A stretch of 39,924 nucleotides of DNA from positions 1 to 39,924 of the forward strand of contig JAFVQC010000050.1 of NCBI GenBank assembly GCA_017504995.1. Reading direction: 5' to 3'. The stretch's first letter is position 1. Each line of letters starts with the position of its first letter. Both the position numbers and the translations under genes were made by a program. The notes beneath the pieces are model-generated. The model did no database searches. It worked only from the letters and a program-made list of their open reading frames with translations, and had not been told where the DNA came from. Positions 16,962 through 25,709 of this stretch are shown piece by piece. The DNA is from Clostridia bacterium (lineage in GTDB: Bacteria > Bacillota > Clostridia > Oscillospirales > CAG-272).

Positions 16962-16990
16962 TTGTTTTCTATGAAAAGAAATTGTATTAT
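16962..16990 (+). promoter_or_regulatory. Probable promoter of the ABC exporter operon
   Basis: TTGTTT (16962-16967), a 17-bp spacer and TATTAT (16985-16990), running into TATAAT three bases later. Directly after it, a 7-bp inverted repeat (AAGATAT / ATATCTT, about 16999-17017) in the leader could be a hairpin or operator. Confidence 0.6.
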
Positions 16991-17044
16991 AATGTTAAAA
17001 GATATTTTGGATATCTTTCAAGAAAAAGGAGAGATTGGCTTCGT

Positions 17045-18805
17045 ATGATTAAAACCTTGGCAAAAAGTATACGAGAATATAAAACAAGCTCGATTCTGAC
17101 ACCCCTGTTTGTTTCCTTAGAGGTCGTGATAGAATGTCTGATCCCTTGGCTGACCGCTAAGATGGTTTCCGCGGTTTCCGCGGAGGTGGAAAAGGGCGGA
17201 GAAGGCGGTCTTGGCATCATCGTTCGCTTTGGCTTGCTGTTGGTGCTTCTGGCGGCGCTGTCTCTGACCTTCGGCGTGCTGTCGGGACATTTTTGCGCCA
17301 TTGCCTCTTGCGGCTTTGCCAAAAATCTGCGGCACGATCTGTACGTGTCGGTTCAGGGATTTTCTTTTTCGAATATGGACAAATTTTCCACGTCGGGTCT
17401 TGTGACCCGTCTGACCACCGACGTGACCAACGTGCAAATGGCGTATATGATGCTGATCCGTACGGCGGTTCGGTGTCCCTTTATGCTGGTGTTTGCCCTG
17501 ATCATGGCGATCGGAATCAGCCCGAAGATGTCCTTGGCGTTTGCCGTGATCATTCCCGCCCTTGCTCTTGGACTGTTTTTCATTATCCGAAACGCACACC
17601 CCATTTTCAAGTCGGTCTTTAAAAAGTACGACAGACTGAATGAATCGGTGCAGGAGAACGTACACGGGATTCGTGTCGTCAAGGCGTACGTGAGAGAGGA
17701 GCACGAGCAGAAGAAATTTGCCGATGCCTCGGAGGAGGTCACCGCCGATTTCACGAGGGCGGAAAAGCTGTTGGCGCTGAATAGCCCCTTGATGCAGTTT
17801 TGCTTTAACGCCGTCATGCTGATGGTCTGCTTTTTCGGCACGCAGCTGGTGGTCAAAACCAACCAAGCCGAGCTTGCGATCCCCGAGATCTCCGCGCTTC
17901 TGACCTACGGCGCGCAGATCCTGATGAGCCTGATGATGGTTTCCATGATCATCGTAACGGTGGTCATGTCGGGCGCGTCCGCGGCGCGAATCGCCGAGGT
18001 TCTTAACGAGCAAAGCGCCATCGTCAATCCGCCCCACGCCATAAAAGAGGTTGCGGACGGAAGCATTATTTTTAATAACGTGAACTTTCGGTATTCCGAA
18101 AAAGCGGGAAAGAACGCTTTGTCGGATATCAATCTGTATATCGCGTCGGGCGAAACGGTGGGTATCATCGGGGGAACGGGCGCGGGAAAAACCAGTCTGA
18201 TCCAGTTGATTTCCCGCCTGTACGACGTAAGCGGCGGCTCGGTCATGGTGGGCGGCGTGGACGTGCGAGAGTACGATCTGGAGGCGTTGCGTAACGAGGT
18301 TTCCGTCGTTCTTCAAAAGAACGTGCTGTTTTCGGGAACGATCAAGGAAAATCTCCGTTGGGGCGATCCCGATGCCACCGACGAGGAAATGGTGCGGATC
18401 TGTCGGCTTGCGCAGGCGCACGAATTCGTCAGCTCCTTCCCCAAGGGCTACGATACTTATATTGAGCAGGGAGGAACCAACGTATCGGGCGGACAGAAGC
18501 AACGGCTTTGTATCGCGAGAGCCTTGCTCAAGAAGCCCAAGATCCTGATTCTTGACGACTCCACCAGCGCGGTGGATACCAAAACCGACGCGCTGATCCG
18601 CAAGGCGTTTGCCGAAGAAATTCCCGATACCACCAAAATCATTATCGCCCAACGGGTGGCGTCGGTGGAGCACGCCGACAAGATCGTGGTGATGGACGGC
18701 GGACGGATCGAATCCGTGGGCACGCACGAAGAGCTTCTTCGTAAGAGCCCCATTTACCGCGAGGTGTATGAATCTCAAACACAGGGGGTGAGTGAAAATG
18801 AGTAA
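17045..18805 (+). CDS. Heterodimeric ABC exporter subunit with degenerate catalytic site
   Basis: 586 residues from the ATG at 17045; the frame extends back into prs, but that part is not family-like. The order is a six-helix exporter membrane domain (1-about 320), then an ATPase with Walker A GGTGAGKTS (about 376), signature VSGGQKQR and Walker B ILILDDS. The catalytic Glu after Walker B is Asp, as in the degenerate half of TM287/288- and BmrC-type heterodimers. The partner with an intact site is encoded next, overlapping by 8 bp. The AAGGAG site is rather far (about 13 nt) from the start. The substrate (drug, lipid or peptide) cannot be read from the sequence. Confidence 0.9.
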   Translation: MIKTLAKSIREYKTSSILTPLFVSLEVVIECLIPWLTAKMVSAVSAEVEKGGEGGLGIIVRFGLLLVLLAALSLTFGVLSGHFCAIASCGFAKNLRHDLYVSVQGFSFSNMDKFSTSGLVTRLTTDVTNVQMAYMMLIRTAVRCPFMLVFALIMAIGISPKMSLAFAVIIPALALGLFFIIRNAHPIFKSVFKKYDRLNESVQENVHGIRVVKAYVREEHEQKKFADASEEVTADFTRAEKLLALNSPLMQFCFNAVMLMVCFFGTQLVVKTNQAELAIPEISALLTYGAQILMSLMMVSMIIVTVVMSGASAARIAEVLNEQSAIVNPPHAIKEVADGSIIFNNVNFRYSEKAGKNALSDINLYIASGETVGIIGGTGAGKTSLIQLISRLYDVSGGSVMVGGVDVREYDLEALRNEVSVVLQKNVLFSGTIKENLRWGDPDATDEEMVRICRLAQAHEFVSSFPKGYDTYIEQGGTNVSGGQKQRLCIARALLKKPKILILDDSTSAVDTKTDALIRKAFAEEIPDTTKIIIAQRVASVEHADKIVVMDGGRIESVGTHEELLRKSPIYREVYESQTQGVSENE

Positions 18806-20708
18806 GCCCCAAATGAAAAAAAGACCGCCTATGAAGAAGGGCGTATTGAAGCGCTTGCTGGGCATCTTGTTCCGAGAATATCGGGCGCAGCTGCTTGCGG
18901 TGGTGGTTTGCGTGGCGGTGGTTGCCGTTGCTTCCACCATTGCCAGTTTGTTTATGAATCGCTTCCTTTTGCTGATGGAAGACGCTTTGGCGGGGGGCGG
19001 TTGGGAGTCGATCCGCGCCGAGGTCCTCAAAAATCTTTTGATCATGGTGATCATCTACGCCATGGGCTGGCTCGCATCCTTCCTTTACACCCGCCTGATG
19101 GCAATCGTGACCCAGAGCTTTTTAAACAAAACGAGACAGAAGATGTTCTCGGTGATGGAGACCCTTCCCTTGCGGTATTTCGATACCCATCCTCACGGGG
19201 ATATCATGTCCTACTATACCAACGATATCGATACCCTTCGGGAATTGATCTCCCGTAGCTTGCCGCAGATTCTGAACTCGGGTCTGATCCTGATCTTGCT
19301 GACCTACAATATGCTGACCCTCAGCATTTGGATGGCGTTGGTGATCGGCGTAGGCGTGATCGGTATGATCTTCGTCACCAAGATCGTAGGCGGAAACAGC
19401 GCCAAATTCTTCCTCAAGCAGCAAAAGTCCATCGCAAAGACCGAGGGCTTTATTGAGGAAATGATGCACGGACAAAAGGTGGTCAAGGTATTCTGCCACG
19501 AGGAAGCGGGAGAAAAGGATTTTGACGCGGTGAACGATCAGCTTTGCCGCGATGCCACCAGCGCCAACCGCTTTGCCAATATTCTGATGCCGATCATGGG
19601 AAATATCGGGAATATTCTCTACGTGCTGATCGCCTTCGTGGGAGGCTTGCTGGTAATGCTGGGCGCGCCCAACCTATCTCTGTCGGGGCAAGCAATGACC
19701 TTTGCCGTGGTGCTTCCGTTCTTGGGAATCGCGCGGCAGTTTACCAATAACGTCAGTCAGGTATCGCAACAGATGAACGCCATCGTCATGGCAATGGCGG
19801 GCGCGAATCGCGTATTTGAGCTGTTGGATCAGAAGCCCGAGGTGGACGAGGGCTACGTGACCTTGGTCAACGCCAAGGAGGTGGACGGCGAGATCGTGGA
19901 GAGCCGTGAACGGACGGGAATGTGGGCGTGGAAGCACCCCCATTCGGCGGATGGAAGCGTGACCTATACGAAGCTCGCGGGAGACGTTCGGATCGAAAAT
20001 ATGGACTTTGGTTACGTGCCTGAGAAGCTGGTGCTTCGGGATATCACCCTTTACGCCGAGCCGGGACAGAAGGTTGCCTTCGTCGGCGCGACGGGCGCGG
20101 GAAAGACCACCATTACCAATCTGATCAATCGCTTTTACGACATCGACGACGGAAAGATCCGCTACGATGGGATCAATATCAACAAGATCAAAAAGGCAGA
20201 CCTGCGCCGTTCGCTCGGTGTGGTCTTGCAGGATACCAATCTGTTTACGGGTACGGTGATGGAGAATATTCGTTACGGCAAGCTGAACGCTACCGACGAG
20301 GAATGTATCGCCGCGGCAAAGCTGGCGCACGCCGACGACTTTATTACCCGTCTGCCCGAGGGATATAACACCATGCTGACCGCCAACGGAACGAATCTGT
20401 CGCAAGGACAGAGACAGCTGATCTCCATTGCCCGCGCGGCGGTGGCAGATCCCCCCGTGATGATCCTCGATGAGGCGACCTCCTCCATCGACACCCGTAC
20501 CGAGGCGTTGGTGCAGAAGGGAATGGATGCCCTGATGAAGGGACGTACGGTATTCGTCATTGCCCACCGCCTGTCCACCGTCCGCAATTCGGACGTGATC
20601 ATGGTGCTGGAGCAGGGACGGATCATTGAGAGAGGAAGCCACGAGAAGCTGATCGAGGAAAAAGGAAAATACTATCAGCTGTATACGGGAGCGTTTGAAC
20701 TGGAATAA
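18798..20708 (+). CDS. Heterodimeric ABC exporter subunit with intact catalytic site
   Basis: 636 residues from the ATG at 18798, with a GTG two codons upstream as an alternative; a GGGGGTGAG site serves both. It starts with a basic tail (KKRPPMKKG), then six membrane helices (about 20-330). A linker follows, about 50 residues longer than in the partner, with acidic and Trp/His-rich sequence (about 350-400). The ATPase has Walker A GATGAGKTT (about 429-437), signature LSQGQRQL and Walker B VMILDEATS with the catalytic Glu. It pairs with the preceding subunit as in BmrCD/LmrCD-type exporters. Confidence 0.91.
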   Translation: MSKPQMKKRPPMKKGVLKRLLGILFREYRAQLLAVVVCVAVVAVASTIASLFMNRFLLLMEDALAGGGWESIRAEVLKNLLIMVIIYAMGWLASFLYTRLMAIVTQSFLNKTRQKMFSVMETLPLRYFDTHPHGDIMSYYTNDIDTLRELISRSLPQILNSGLILILLTYNMLTLSIWMALVIGVGVIGMIFVTKIVGGNSAKFFLKQQKSIAKTEGFIEEMMHGQKVVKVFCHEEAGEKDFDAVNDQLCRDATSANRFANILMPIMGNIGNILYVLIAFVGGLLVMLGAPNLSLSGQAMTFAVVLPFLGIARQFTNNVSQVSQQMNAIVMAMAGANRVFELLDQKPEVDEGYVTLVNAKEVDGEIVESRERTGMWAWKHPHSADGSVTYTKLAGDVRIENMDFGYVPEKLVLRDITLYAEPGQKVAFVGATGAGKTTITNLINRFYDIDDGKIRYDGININKIKKADLRRSLGVVLQDTNLFTGTVMENIRYGKLNATDEECIAAAKLAHADDFITRLPEGYNTMLTANGTNLSQGQRQLISIARAAVADPPVMILDEATSSIDTRTEALVQKGMDALMKGRTVFVIAHRLSTVRNSDVIMVLEQGRIIERGSHEKLIEEKGKYYQLYTGAFELE

Positions 20709-20727
20709 CGGTGAGAAAGGAGAGCCT

Positions 20728-23649
20728 ATGCAATACTCACTGGGAATCGATATCGGCTCCACCACGGTCAAGACCGTGTTGATGGAGGGGGATCGGATCA
20801 TATACGAAAAATACGAAAGACATATGTCCCGTGTTCGGGCAAAGGCGTTGGAGCTGTTGGAGGAAATGAAGCCGCATCTTATGGGCAAGCGATTTGCCGT
20901 TGCGCTGTCGGGCTCTGCGGGTCTTGGACTTGCCGAGGCGTGCGGAATTCCCTTCGTGCAGGAGGTTTTTGCCACGGGGGAGGTCGTCAAACGGCTGGAG
21001 CCCGAGGTCACCGCGGTGATCGAGCTTGGCGGCGAGGACGCGAAGATCATCTTCTTTGACGGCGGAACCGACGAGCGAATGAACGGAAGCTGCGCGGGCG
21101 GTACGGGGGCGTTTATCGACCAGATGGCAACGCTTCTCGATCTGGATGCCGACGAAATGGATCGGCTGAGTCTGGCGCATACGAGAATCTATCCCATCGC
21201 ATCCCGTTGCGGTGTTTTTGCCAAGACCGATATTCAACCGCTTCTGAATCAGGGCGCAAAGAAGGAGGACGTGGCGGCAAGCATTTATCAGGCGGTGGTG
21301 AATCAAACCATCGCGGGCTTGGCGCAGGGAAGAAGGATCAAGGGAAAGGTGCTGTTCCTTGGCGGTCCTCTGTACTATTGTAAAGGACTTCGTCAGCGGT
21401 TTCAGGAGACGTTGAAGCTTTCCGACGAGGAGGCGATCTTCCCCGAGTACGGCAGATACGCCGTTGCCATGGGGGCGGCGATCTACGCCCAAAAGACGGG
21501 ATACGAGACCGAGTTTGATACGCTGATCCAACGGATTGAGGGAAGCGTATCCGCCGCTACGGTGTCCAACCGTCTGCCCGCGCTGTTTGAAAATCGGGAG
21601 GAGTACGAGGCGTTCCATGCCCGTCACGCCAAGGCGGACGTGGCGCGGCGCGCCATCGAAACCTACGAGGGACGGGCATACCTCGGCATCGACTGCGGCA
21701 GCACCACCACGAAAATGGTGTTGCTTTCCGAGGAAAAAGAGATCCTGTATTCTTACTATCACTCCAATCGGGGCAATCCCGTAGAGATCGTCAGAGAGCA
21801 GCTGCAAACCATTTTCTGGCTTTGCGGCGATCGCATACGGATCGCGGGAAGCGCGGTGACGGGCTACGGCGAGGAGCTGATCAAAAACGCCTTCGGCGTG
21901 GACCTCGGTGTGGTGGAGACCATCGCGCACTATACCGCCGCTAAGTATTTTCTGCCCGCCGTTGATTTTATTCTGGATATCGGCGGACAGGACATCAAGT
22001 GCTTCCGTATCCGCAACGGCGCGATCGACAGCATTATGCTGAATGAGGCGTGTTCCTCGGGGTGCGGTTCGTTTATCGAGACCTTTGCCCGTTCCATGGG
22101 CTACGAGATCGACGAATTCGCAAGCAAGGGCTTGCTCAGCCCCGCCCCCGTGAATCTGGGAAGCCGTTGTACGGTGTTTATGAACTCCTCGGTCAAGCAG
22201 TCCCAACGGGACGGCGCGACGGTGGAGGATATCTCCGCGGGACTTTCGGTCAGCGTGGTGAAAAACGCCATTTATAAGGTCATTCGCGCGGGAAGCGCGG
22301 AGGAGCTTGGGCAAAATATCGTCGTGCAAGGAGGCACCTTCTATAACGACGCGGTGCTTCGCGCCTTTGAGCAGGAGCTGGGGAGAGACGTGATCCGTCC
22401 TGCCATCGCGGGACTGATGGGCGCGTACGGCGCGGCACTGTACGCCATGCGCGTGAAGGAAACCACGCTGATCGGCAAAGATGCGCTGGCAAGCTTCGTA
22501 CATACCTCAAAATCCGCCGTTTGCAACGGCTGTACCAACCGTTGCCATTTGACGGTCAATACCTTCTCGGACGGAAAGAAATTTATTTCGGGCAACCAGT
22601 GTGAGCGTGGCTTGGGGCTGGGCGCGGTTTCGGAAGAGATACCCAACCTGCACGCCTTCAAGCGGGCGTACCTGACGGGGCTTTCCGAAAAGAAATCGGA
22701 AGGTGTGAGAGGTGTGATCGGCTTGCCCTTGGCGCTTGGCATGTACGAGCTTTTGCCCCTTTGGCACGGGTTGTTTAGCGAGCTTGGCTTCCGCGTGGAA
22801 ATTTCGGGTATGTCTACCAAGCGCACCTATGAGAAGGGACAGTTTTCGATCCCTTCGGATACCGCCTGCTACCCTGCCAAGATCATGCACGGACATATCG
22901 AGGAGCTGGTGGAGCGCGGCGTGGACGCGATCTTCTATCCTTGTTTGTCTTATAATATTGACGAAAAGGATTCGGACAATCACTATAACTGTCCCGTGGT
23001 GGCGTACTATTCCGAGCTGTTGAAGGGAAATATGGAAGCCTTGGAGCAGACCAAATTCCTTTATCCGTATCTGAATATCAACAGCCGCCGCGAGCTGACC
23101 CGAGGACTGCATACCTATCTTGCCGCGTTCTTCCCGAAGATCTCCAAGGGAGAGATCGCCCGCGCCGTCAAGCGCGGCTTCGCGGAATACGACCGCTATA
23201 TGGCGGCTGTCCGTAAGGAGGGCGAGCGCGCGGTGGCATACGCCAGAGAGAAGGGAAAGCGGATCATGGTGCTTGCGGGCAGACCCTACCATGCCGACGC
23301 GGAGATCGGACACGGTATCGATAAGCTGGCGACCTCTCTTGGCTTCGTGGTGGTCAGCGAGGACAGCATTTGTCAGCTTGCCGAGCATCATCCCGTCCGC
23401 GTGTTGAATCAATGGACCTATCACGCTCGCTTGTACCGAGCCGCCCGCTATGCGGCAGAGAACTCTGACGTAGAGCTGGTTCAACTGGTATCCTTCGGTT
23501 GCGGCGTGGACGCCATCACCACCGACGAGGTGCGGACGATTCTGGAACAGAACGGAAAGTTTTACACCCAGATCAAGATCGACGAGATCACCAATCTGGG
23601 GGCGGTTCGTATTCGTTTGCGCAGTCTTATCGGCGCGCTGGAGCAATAA
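20728..23649 (+). CDS. 2-hydroxyacyl-CoA dehydratase activase, tandem ASKHA domains plus DUF2229
   Basis: 973 residues from the ATG at 20728, with AAGGAG 5 nt before it. Two BadF/BadG/HgdC-type ATPase domains lie in tandem: GIDIGSTTVKTVL (from about 5) and GIDCGSTTTKMVL (from about 320). The first has the cluster Cys in NGSCAGGTG (about 122) and SRCGVF (about 161), and the second in SSGCGSF and SRCTVF (about 445, 480). These are the positions that hold the [4Fe-4S] cluster between HgdC subunits. A DUF2229 domain (about 655-860) and a GRPYHAD...DGI-type tail follow. Such proteins use ATP to inject an electron into 2-hydroxyacyl-CoA dehydratases. Only 19 bp separate it from the exporter gene. 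Confidence 0.87.
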   Translation: MQYSLGIDIGSTTVKTVLMEGDRIIYEKYERHMSRVRAKALELLEEMKPHLMGKRFAVALSGSAGLGLAEACGIPFVQEVFATGEVVKRLEPEVTAVIELGGEDAKIIFFDGGTDERMNGSCAGGTGAFIDQMATLLDLDADEMDRLSLAHTRIYPIASRCGVFAKTDIQPLLNQGAKKEDVAASIYQAVVNQTIAGLAQGRRIKGKVLFLGGPLYYCKGLRQRFQETLKLSDEEAIFPEYGRYAVAMGAAIYAQKTGYETEFDTLIQRIEGSVSAATVSNRLPALFENREEYEAFHARHAKADVARRAIETYEGRAYLGIDCGSTTTKMVLLSEEKEILYSYYHSNRGNPVEIVREQLQTIFWLCGDRIRIAGSAVTGYGEELIKNAFGVDLGVVETIAHYTAAKYFLPAVDFILDIGGQDIKCFRIRNGAIDSIMLNEACSSGCGSFIETFARSMGYEIDEFASKGLLSPAPVNLGSRCTVFMNSSVKQSQRDGATVEDISAGLSVSVVKNAIYKVIRAGSAEELGQNIVVQGGTFYNDAVLRAFEQELGRDVIRPAIAGLMGAYGAALYAMRVKETTLIGKDALASFVHTSKSAVCNGCTNRCHLTVNTFSDGKKFISGNQCERGLGLGAVSEEIPNLHAFKRAYLTGLSEKKSEGVRGVIGLPLALGMYELLPLWHGLFSELGFRVEISGMSTKRTYEKGQFSIPSDTACYPAKIMHGHIEELVERGVDAIFYPCLSYNIDEKDSDNHYNCPVVAYYSELLKGNMEALEQTKFLYPYLNINSRRELTRGLHTYLAAFFPKISKGEIARAVKRGFAEYDRYMAAVRKEGERAVAYAREKGKRIMVLAGRPYHADAEIGHGIDKLATSLGFVVVSEDSICQLAEHHPVRVLNQWTYHARLYRAARYAAENSDVELVQLVSFGCGVDAITTDEVRTILEQNGKFYTQIKIDEITNLGAVRIRLRSLIGALEQ

Positions 23650-23666
23650 GGGAAGGAGGACGGACT

Positions 23667-24914
23667 ATGAAAAAAACCGAAAAAAGCTATATTTCCTTTA
23701 CGGAAGAAATGAAGAAGGACTACACCGTTCTGATTCCCAATATGCTTCCCATGCACTTTACGCTGATCTCTAAGGTGTTCCGAAATTACGGGATTCGCTC
23801 GGAGCTTTTGCTGACACAGGGACAACACATTAAGGATACGGGCTTGAAATACGTACATAACGATACCTGCTATCCCGCCGTTTTGGTGATCGGTCAGTTT
23901 ATCGATGCCCTGCAAAGCGGCAAGTACGATCCCCACAAGACCGCGCTGATCCTCTTTCAGACGGGAGGCGGCTGTCGGGCGTCCAATTATATCAATCTGC
24001 TCCGAAAGGCGCTCCAAAAGGCAGGCTACGACTACGTTCCCGTGATCTCCATGAGCCTTGCGGGCTTGGAGGATCACCCTGGCTTTCAAATGTCGATTCC
24101 CATGGTTCACCGCCTGCTGTACGCCATTCTGTACGCCGATCTGTTGATGCTTCTTCGCAATCAGTGCCGTCCCTACGAGATCAAAAAGGGAGAGAGCGAG
24201 GCGTTGGCGCAGATCTGGACCGATCGTTTGGCGGCTGAAATGGACGTTTCGGGAAAAATCTCTTATCGAAAGATCAAGGAAAACTACAAAAAGATTCTTG
24301 CGGATTTTAACAAGATTCCCCGCGCGGAGGAGCGCAGAATCCGCGTAGGCGTAGTGGGAGAGATCTTCGTCAAGTATTCTCCCCTCGGAAACAACAATCT
24401 GGAGGACTTTCTGGTCAAGGAAGGGGCGGAGGTCACCGTTCCCGGACTGTTGGACTTTTGCCTCTATTGCGTCTACAATAATCTAATGGATACCAAGCTT
24501 CTGGGACGGAATAAAGGACAGTATCTGATTTGGCGGATCGCCTATCGGTTCTTCCTAAAGAAGCAAAAGGATCTGATCGAGATCATTCGGCAGAACTCCG
24601 AATTTGACCCGCCCACGCCCTTTGAGCATACGGTGTCTCTGATCAAGGGATATATCGGCATTGGCGCGAAGATGGGCGAGGGATGGCTTCTGACGGCGGA
24701 AATGCTGGAGCTTGCGGACAAGGGAATCAAGAATATCGTTTGTACCCAACCCTTCGGTTGCTTGCCCAACCACATTTGCGGAAAGGGCATGATGCGCCCC
24801 ATTAAGGAGCGAAATCCCGATATCAACATCGTTGCCATCGACTACGACGCGGGCGCGACGGCGGTCAATCAGGAAAACCGAATCAAGCTGATGCTCGCCA
24901 ATTACTCCGAGTGA
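23667..24914 (+). CDS. 2-hydroxyacyl-CoA dehydratase (HgdB/D-component)-like protein
   Basis: 415 residues from the ATG at 23667, with a strong GGAAGGAGG site; earlier in-frame codons lie inside the activase gene. The HgdB-like fold is seen from G.VGEIFVKYSPLGNNNLEDFL (about 232) and the C-terminal VCTQPFGCLPNHICGKGM...IDYDAGATAVNQENRI. Conserved Cys at HNDTCYPA (about 68), GGGCRASNY (about 106) and PFGCLP are candidate cluster or substrate ligands. In many Clostridia I recall activase and this part as one polypeptide of about 1400 residues; here they are two adjacent genes. The acyl-CoA substrate is unknown. Confidence 0.82.
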   Translation: MKKTEKSYISFTEEMKKDYTVLIPNMLPMHFTLISKVFRNYGIRSELLLTQGQHIKDTGLKYVHNDTCYPAVLVIGQFIDALQSGKYDPHKTALILFQTGGGCRASNYINLLRKALQKAGYDYVPVISMSLAGLEDHPGFQMSIPMVHRLLYAILYADLLMLLRNQCRPYEIKKGESEALAQIWTDRLAAEMDVSGKISYRKIKENYKKILADFNKIPRAEERRIRVGVVGEIFVKYSPLGNNNLEDFLVKEGAEVTVPGLLDFCLYCVYNNLMDTKLLGRNKGQYLIWRIAYRFFLKKQKDLIEIIRQNSEFDPPTPFEHTVSLIKGYIGIGAKMGEGWLLTAEMLELADKGIKNIVCTQPFGCLPNHICGKGMMRPIKERNPDINIVAIDYDAGATAVNQENRIKLMLANYSE

Positions 24915-24923
24915 AATACATAA

Positions 24924-24962
24924 CATACCCCCGCCTGCGGCAATGCCGCAGGCGGGGGTATG
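24924..24962. terminator. Perfect 19-bp hairpin between convergent genes
   Basis: CATACCCCCGCCTGCGGCA and its exact complement flank a single central base, filling the 51-bp gap between the dehydratase gene (plus) and the Crp/Fnr gene (minus). It should form on either transcript. There is no T-tract on either side, so a bidirectional terminator or 3'-end stabiliser is likely but not certain. Confidence 0.65.
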
Positions 24963-24965
24963 CGG

Positions 24966-25625
24966 TTATAACAAAACGAATCGATTTTTATCGCAATCCA
25001 AAATTCCTTCCTTTTTCAGCTTTCCGATCTCGGCAGACAGACCGCTGCGATCTACCTCCAGATAGTCGGCAAGCTCCTGACGGTCAAAGGGAATGACGAT
25101 CTTCCTGCTTCCTTCCTTTTTGGATTGCAACAGCAGATAGGTCATCAGCTTTTCACGGGTGGTTCGCTTGGAGGTGACTTCGATTCTTTGGTGGAACAGA
25201 AGCGTTTTCGTGGCAAGATCTTTCATTAAGTTATAAATCAACTGTTGATGAAAGCCGCAATGATTGGAGCAGGTATGTAAAATATGAGAGCAGTCGATGA
25301 ACATGACCTCGCAGGGCTCGTTGGCAATCACCGAGACGGGAAGGGAGGATACCTCGGCGCAGGCGAATGCCTCGCCAAAGATCTGGGACGCGGTCATCTC
25401 GCTGAGAATACTTCGGTTGCCGTAAAAGTCCACCTGAACCGTCTGTACCGAGCCTGAGAGAACGATACCAAGATACTTCGCGGCTGTTCCTTCCATCAAA
25501 ATCGTGTATTTTTTATCGTATGCCGACACGGTTGCCCCAAGGCAGGGCAGCATGGTCAGCAGATGCTCTTCCCCAATTCCGTCGAACAAAGGACATTTTT
25601 TTAAAATTTCCAAATATTTTTTCAA
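24966..25625 (-). CDS. Crp/Fnr-family transcriptional regulator
   Basis: 219 residues from a TTG at 25625 with AAGGAG at a 6-nt spacing; an upstream TTG at 25652 would place the operator palindrome inside the coding region. A cyclic-nucleotide-type sensor beta-roll (about 10-130) includes GTAAKYLGIVLSGSV and GQ-like IFGEAFA. A dimer helix follows, then the HTH domain with FDRQELADYLEVDRSGLSAEI (about 185-205). A few Cys occur (CPLF, CSHILHTCSNHC), but not the four-Cys N-terminal pattern of FNR. It is divergent from the D-lactate dehydrogenase gene, with a shared operator. The ligand is unknown; redox or a small molecule is plausible. Confidence 0.85.
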   Translation of the reverse strand: MKKYLEILKKCPLFDGIGEEHLLTMLPCLGATVSAYDKKYTILMEGTAAKYLGIVLSGSVQTVQVDFYGNRSILSEMTASQIFGEAFACAEVSSLPVSVIANEPCEVMFIDCSHILHTCSNHCGFHQQLIYNLMKDLATKTLLFHQRIEVTSKRTTREKLMTYLLLQSKKEGSRKIVIPFDRQELADYLEVDRSGLSAEIGKLKKEGILDCDKNRFVLL

Positions 25626-25638
25626 TTTTTTCTCCTTT

Positions 25639-25654
25639 TGTTGAAAATTCAACA
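25639..25654. promoter_or_regulatory. Crp-type operator palindrome
   Basis: TGTTGAAAATTCAACA has 7-bp perfect arms around a two-base centre, read as 5-6-5 like a CRP box (TGTGA-N6-TCACA). Its centre (25646.5) is about 41.5 bp upstream of the expected plus-strand start (about 25688), the class II activator position. On the minus strand it falls about +9 to +22 of the regulator's own transcript, a position suited to autorepression. Confidence 0.65.
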
Positions 25655-25668
25655 GACTTTCTGTTTAC

Positions 25669-25697
25669 ATTATACTATAATAGATTCAGAAAATCAA
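25669..25697 (-). promoter_or_regulatory. Promoter of the Crp/Fnr gene
   Basis: On the minus strand, TTGATT (25697-25692), a 17-bp spacer and TATAAT (25674-25669). It overlaps the divergent ldh promoter, so the two genes compete for polymerase in about 30 bp. Confidence 0.7.
25676..25681 (+). promoter_or_regulatory. -10 box of D-lactate dehydrogenase promoter
   Basis: TATAAT at 25676-25681 with only a poor -35 match (CAGACT) at 17 bp. A weak -35 next to an activator site is the usual picture for a Crp/Fnr class II promoter. Confidence 0.6.
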
Positions 25698-25709
25698 GGA
25701 GGTTTTCTT

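Noticed and set aside
18537-18563. Loss of catalytic Glu in the first exporter ATPase as an inactivating mutation
   Set aside because: Asp at this position is normal for one half of heterodimeric exporters, and the partner keeps the Glu.
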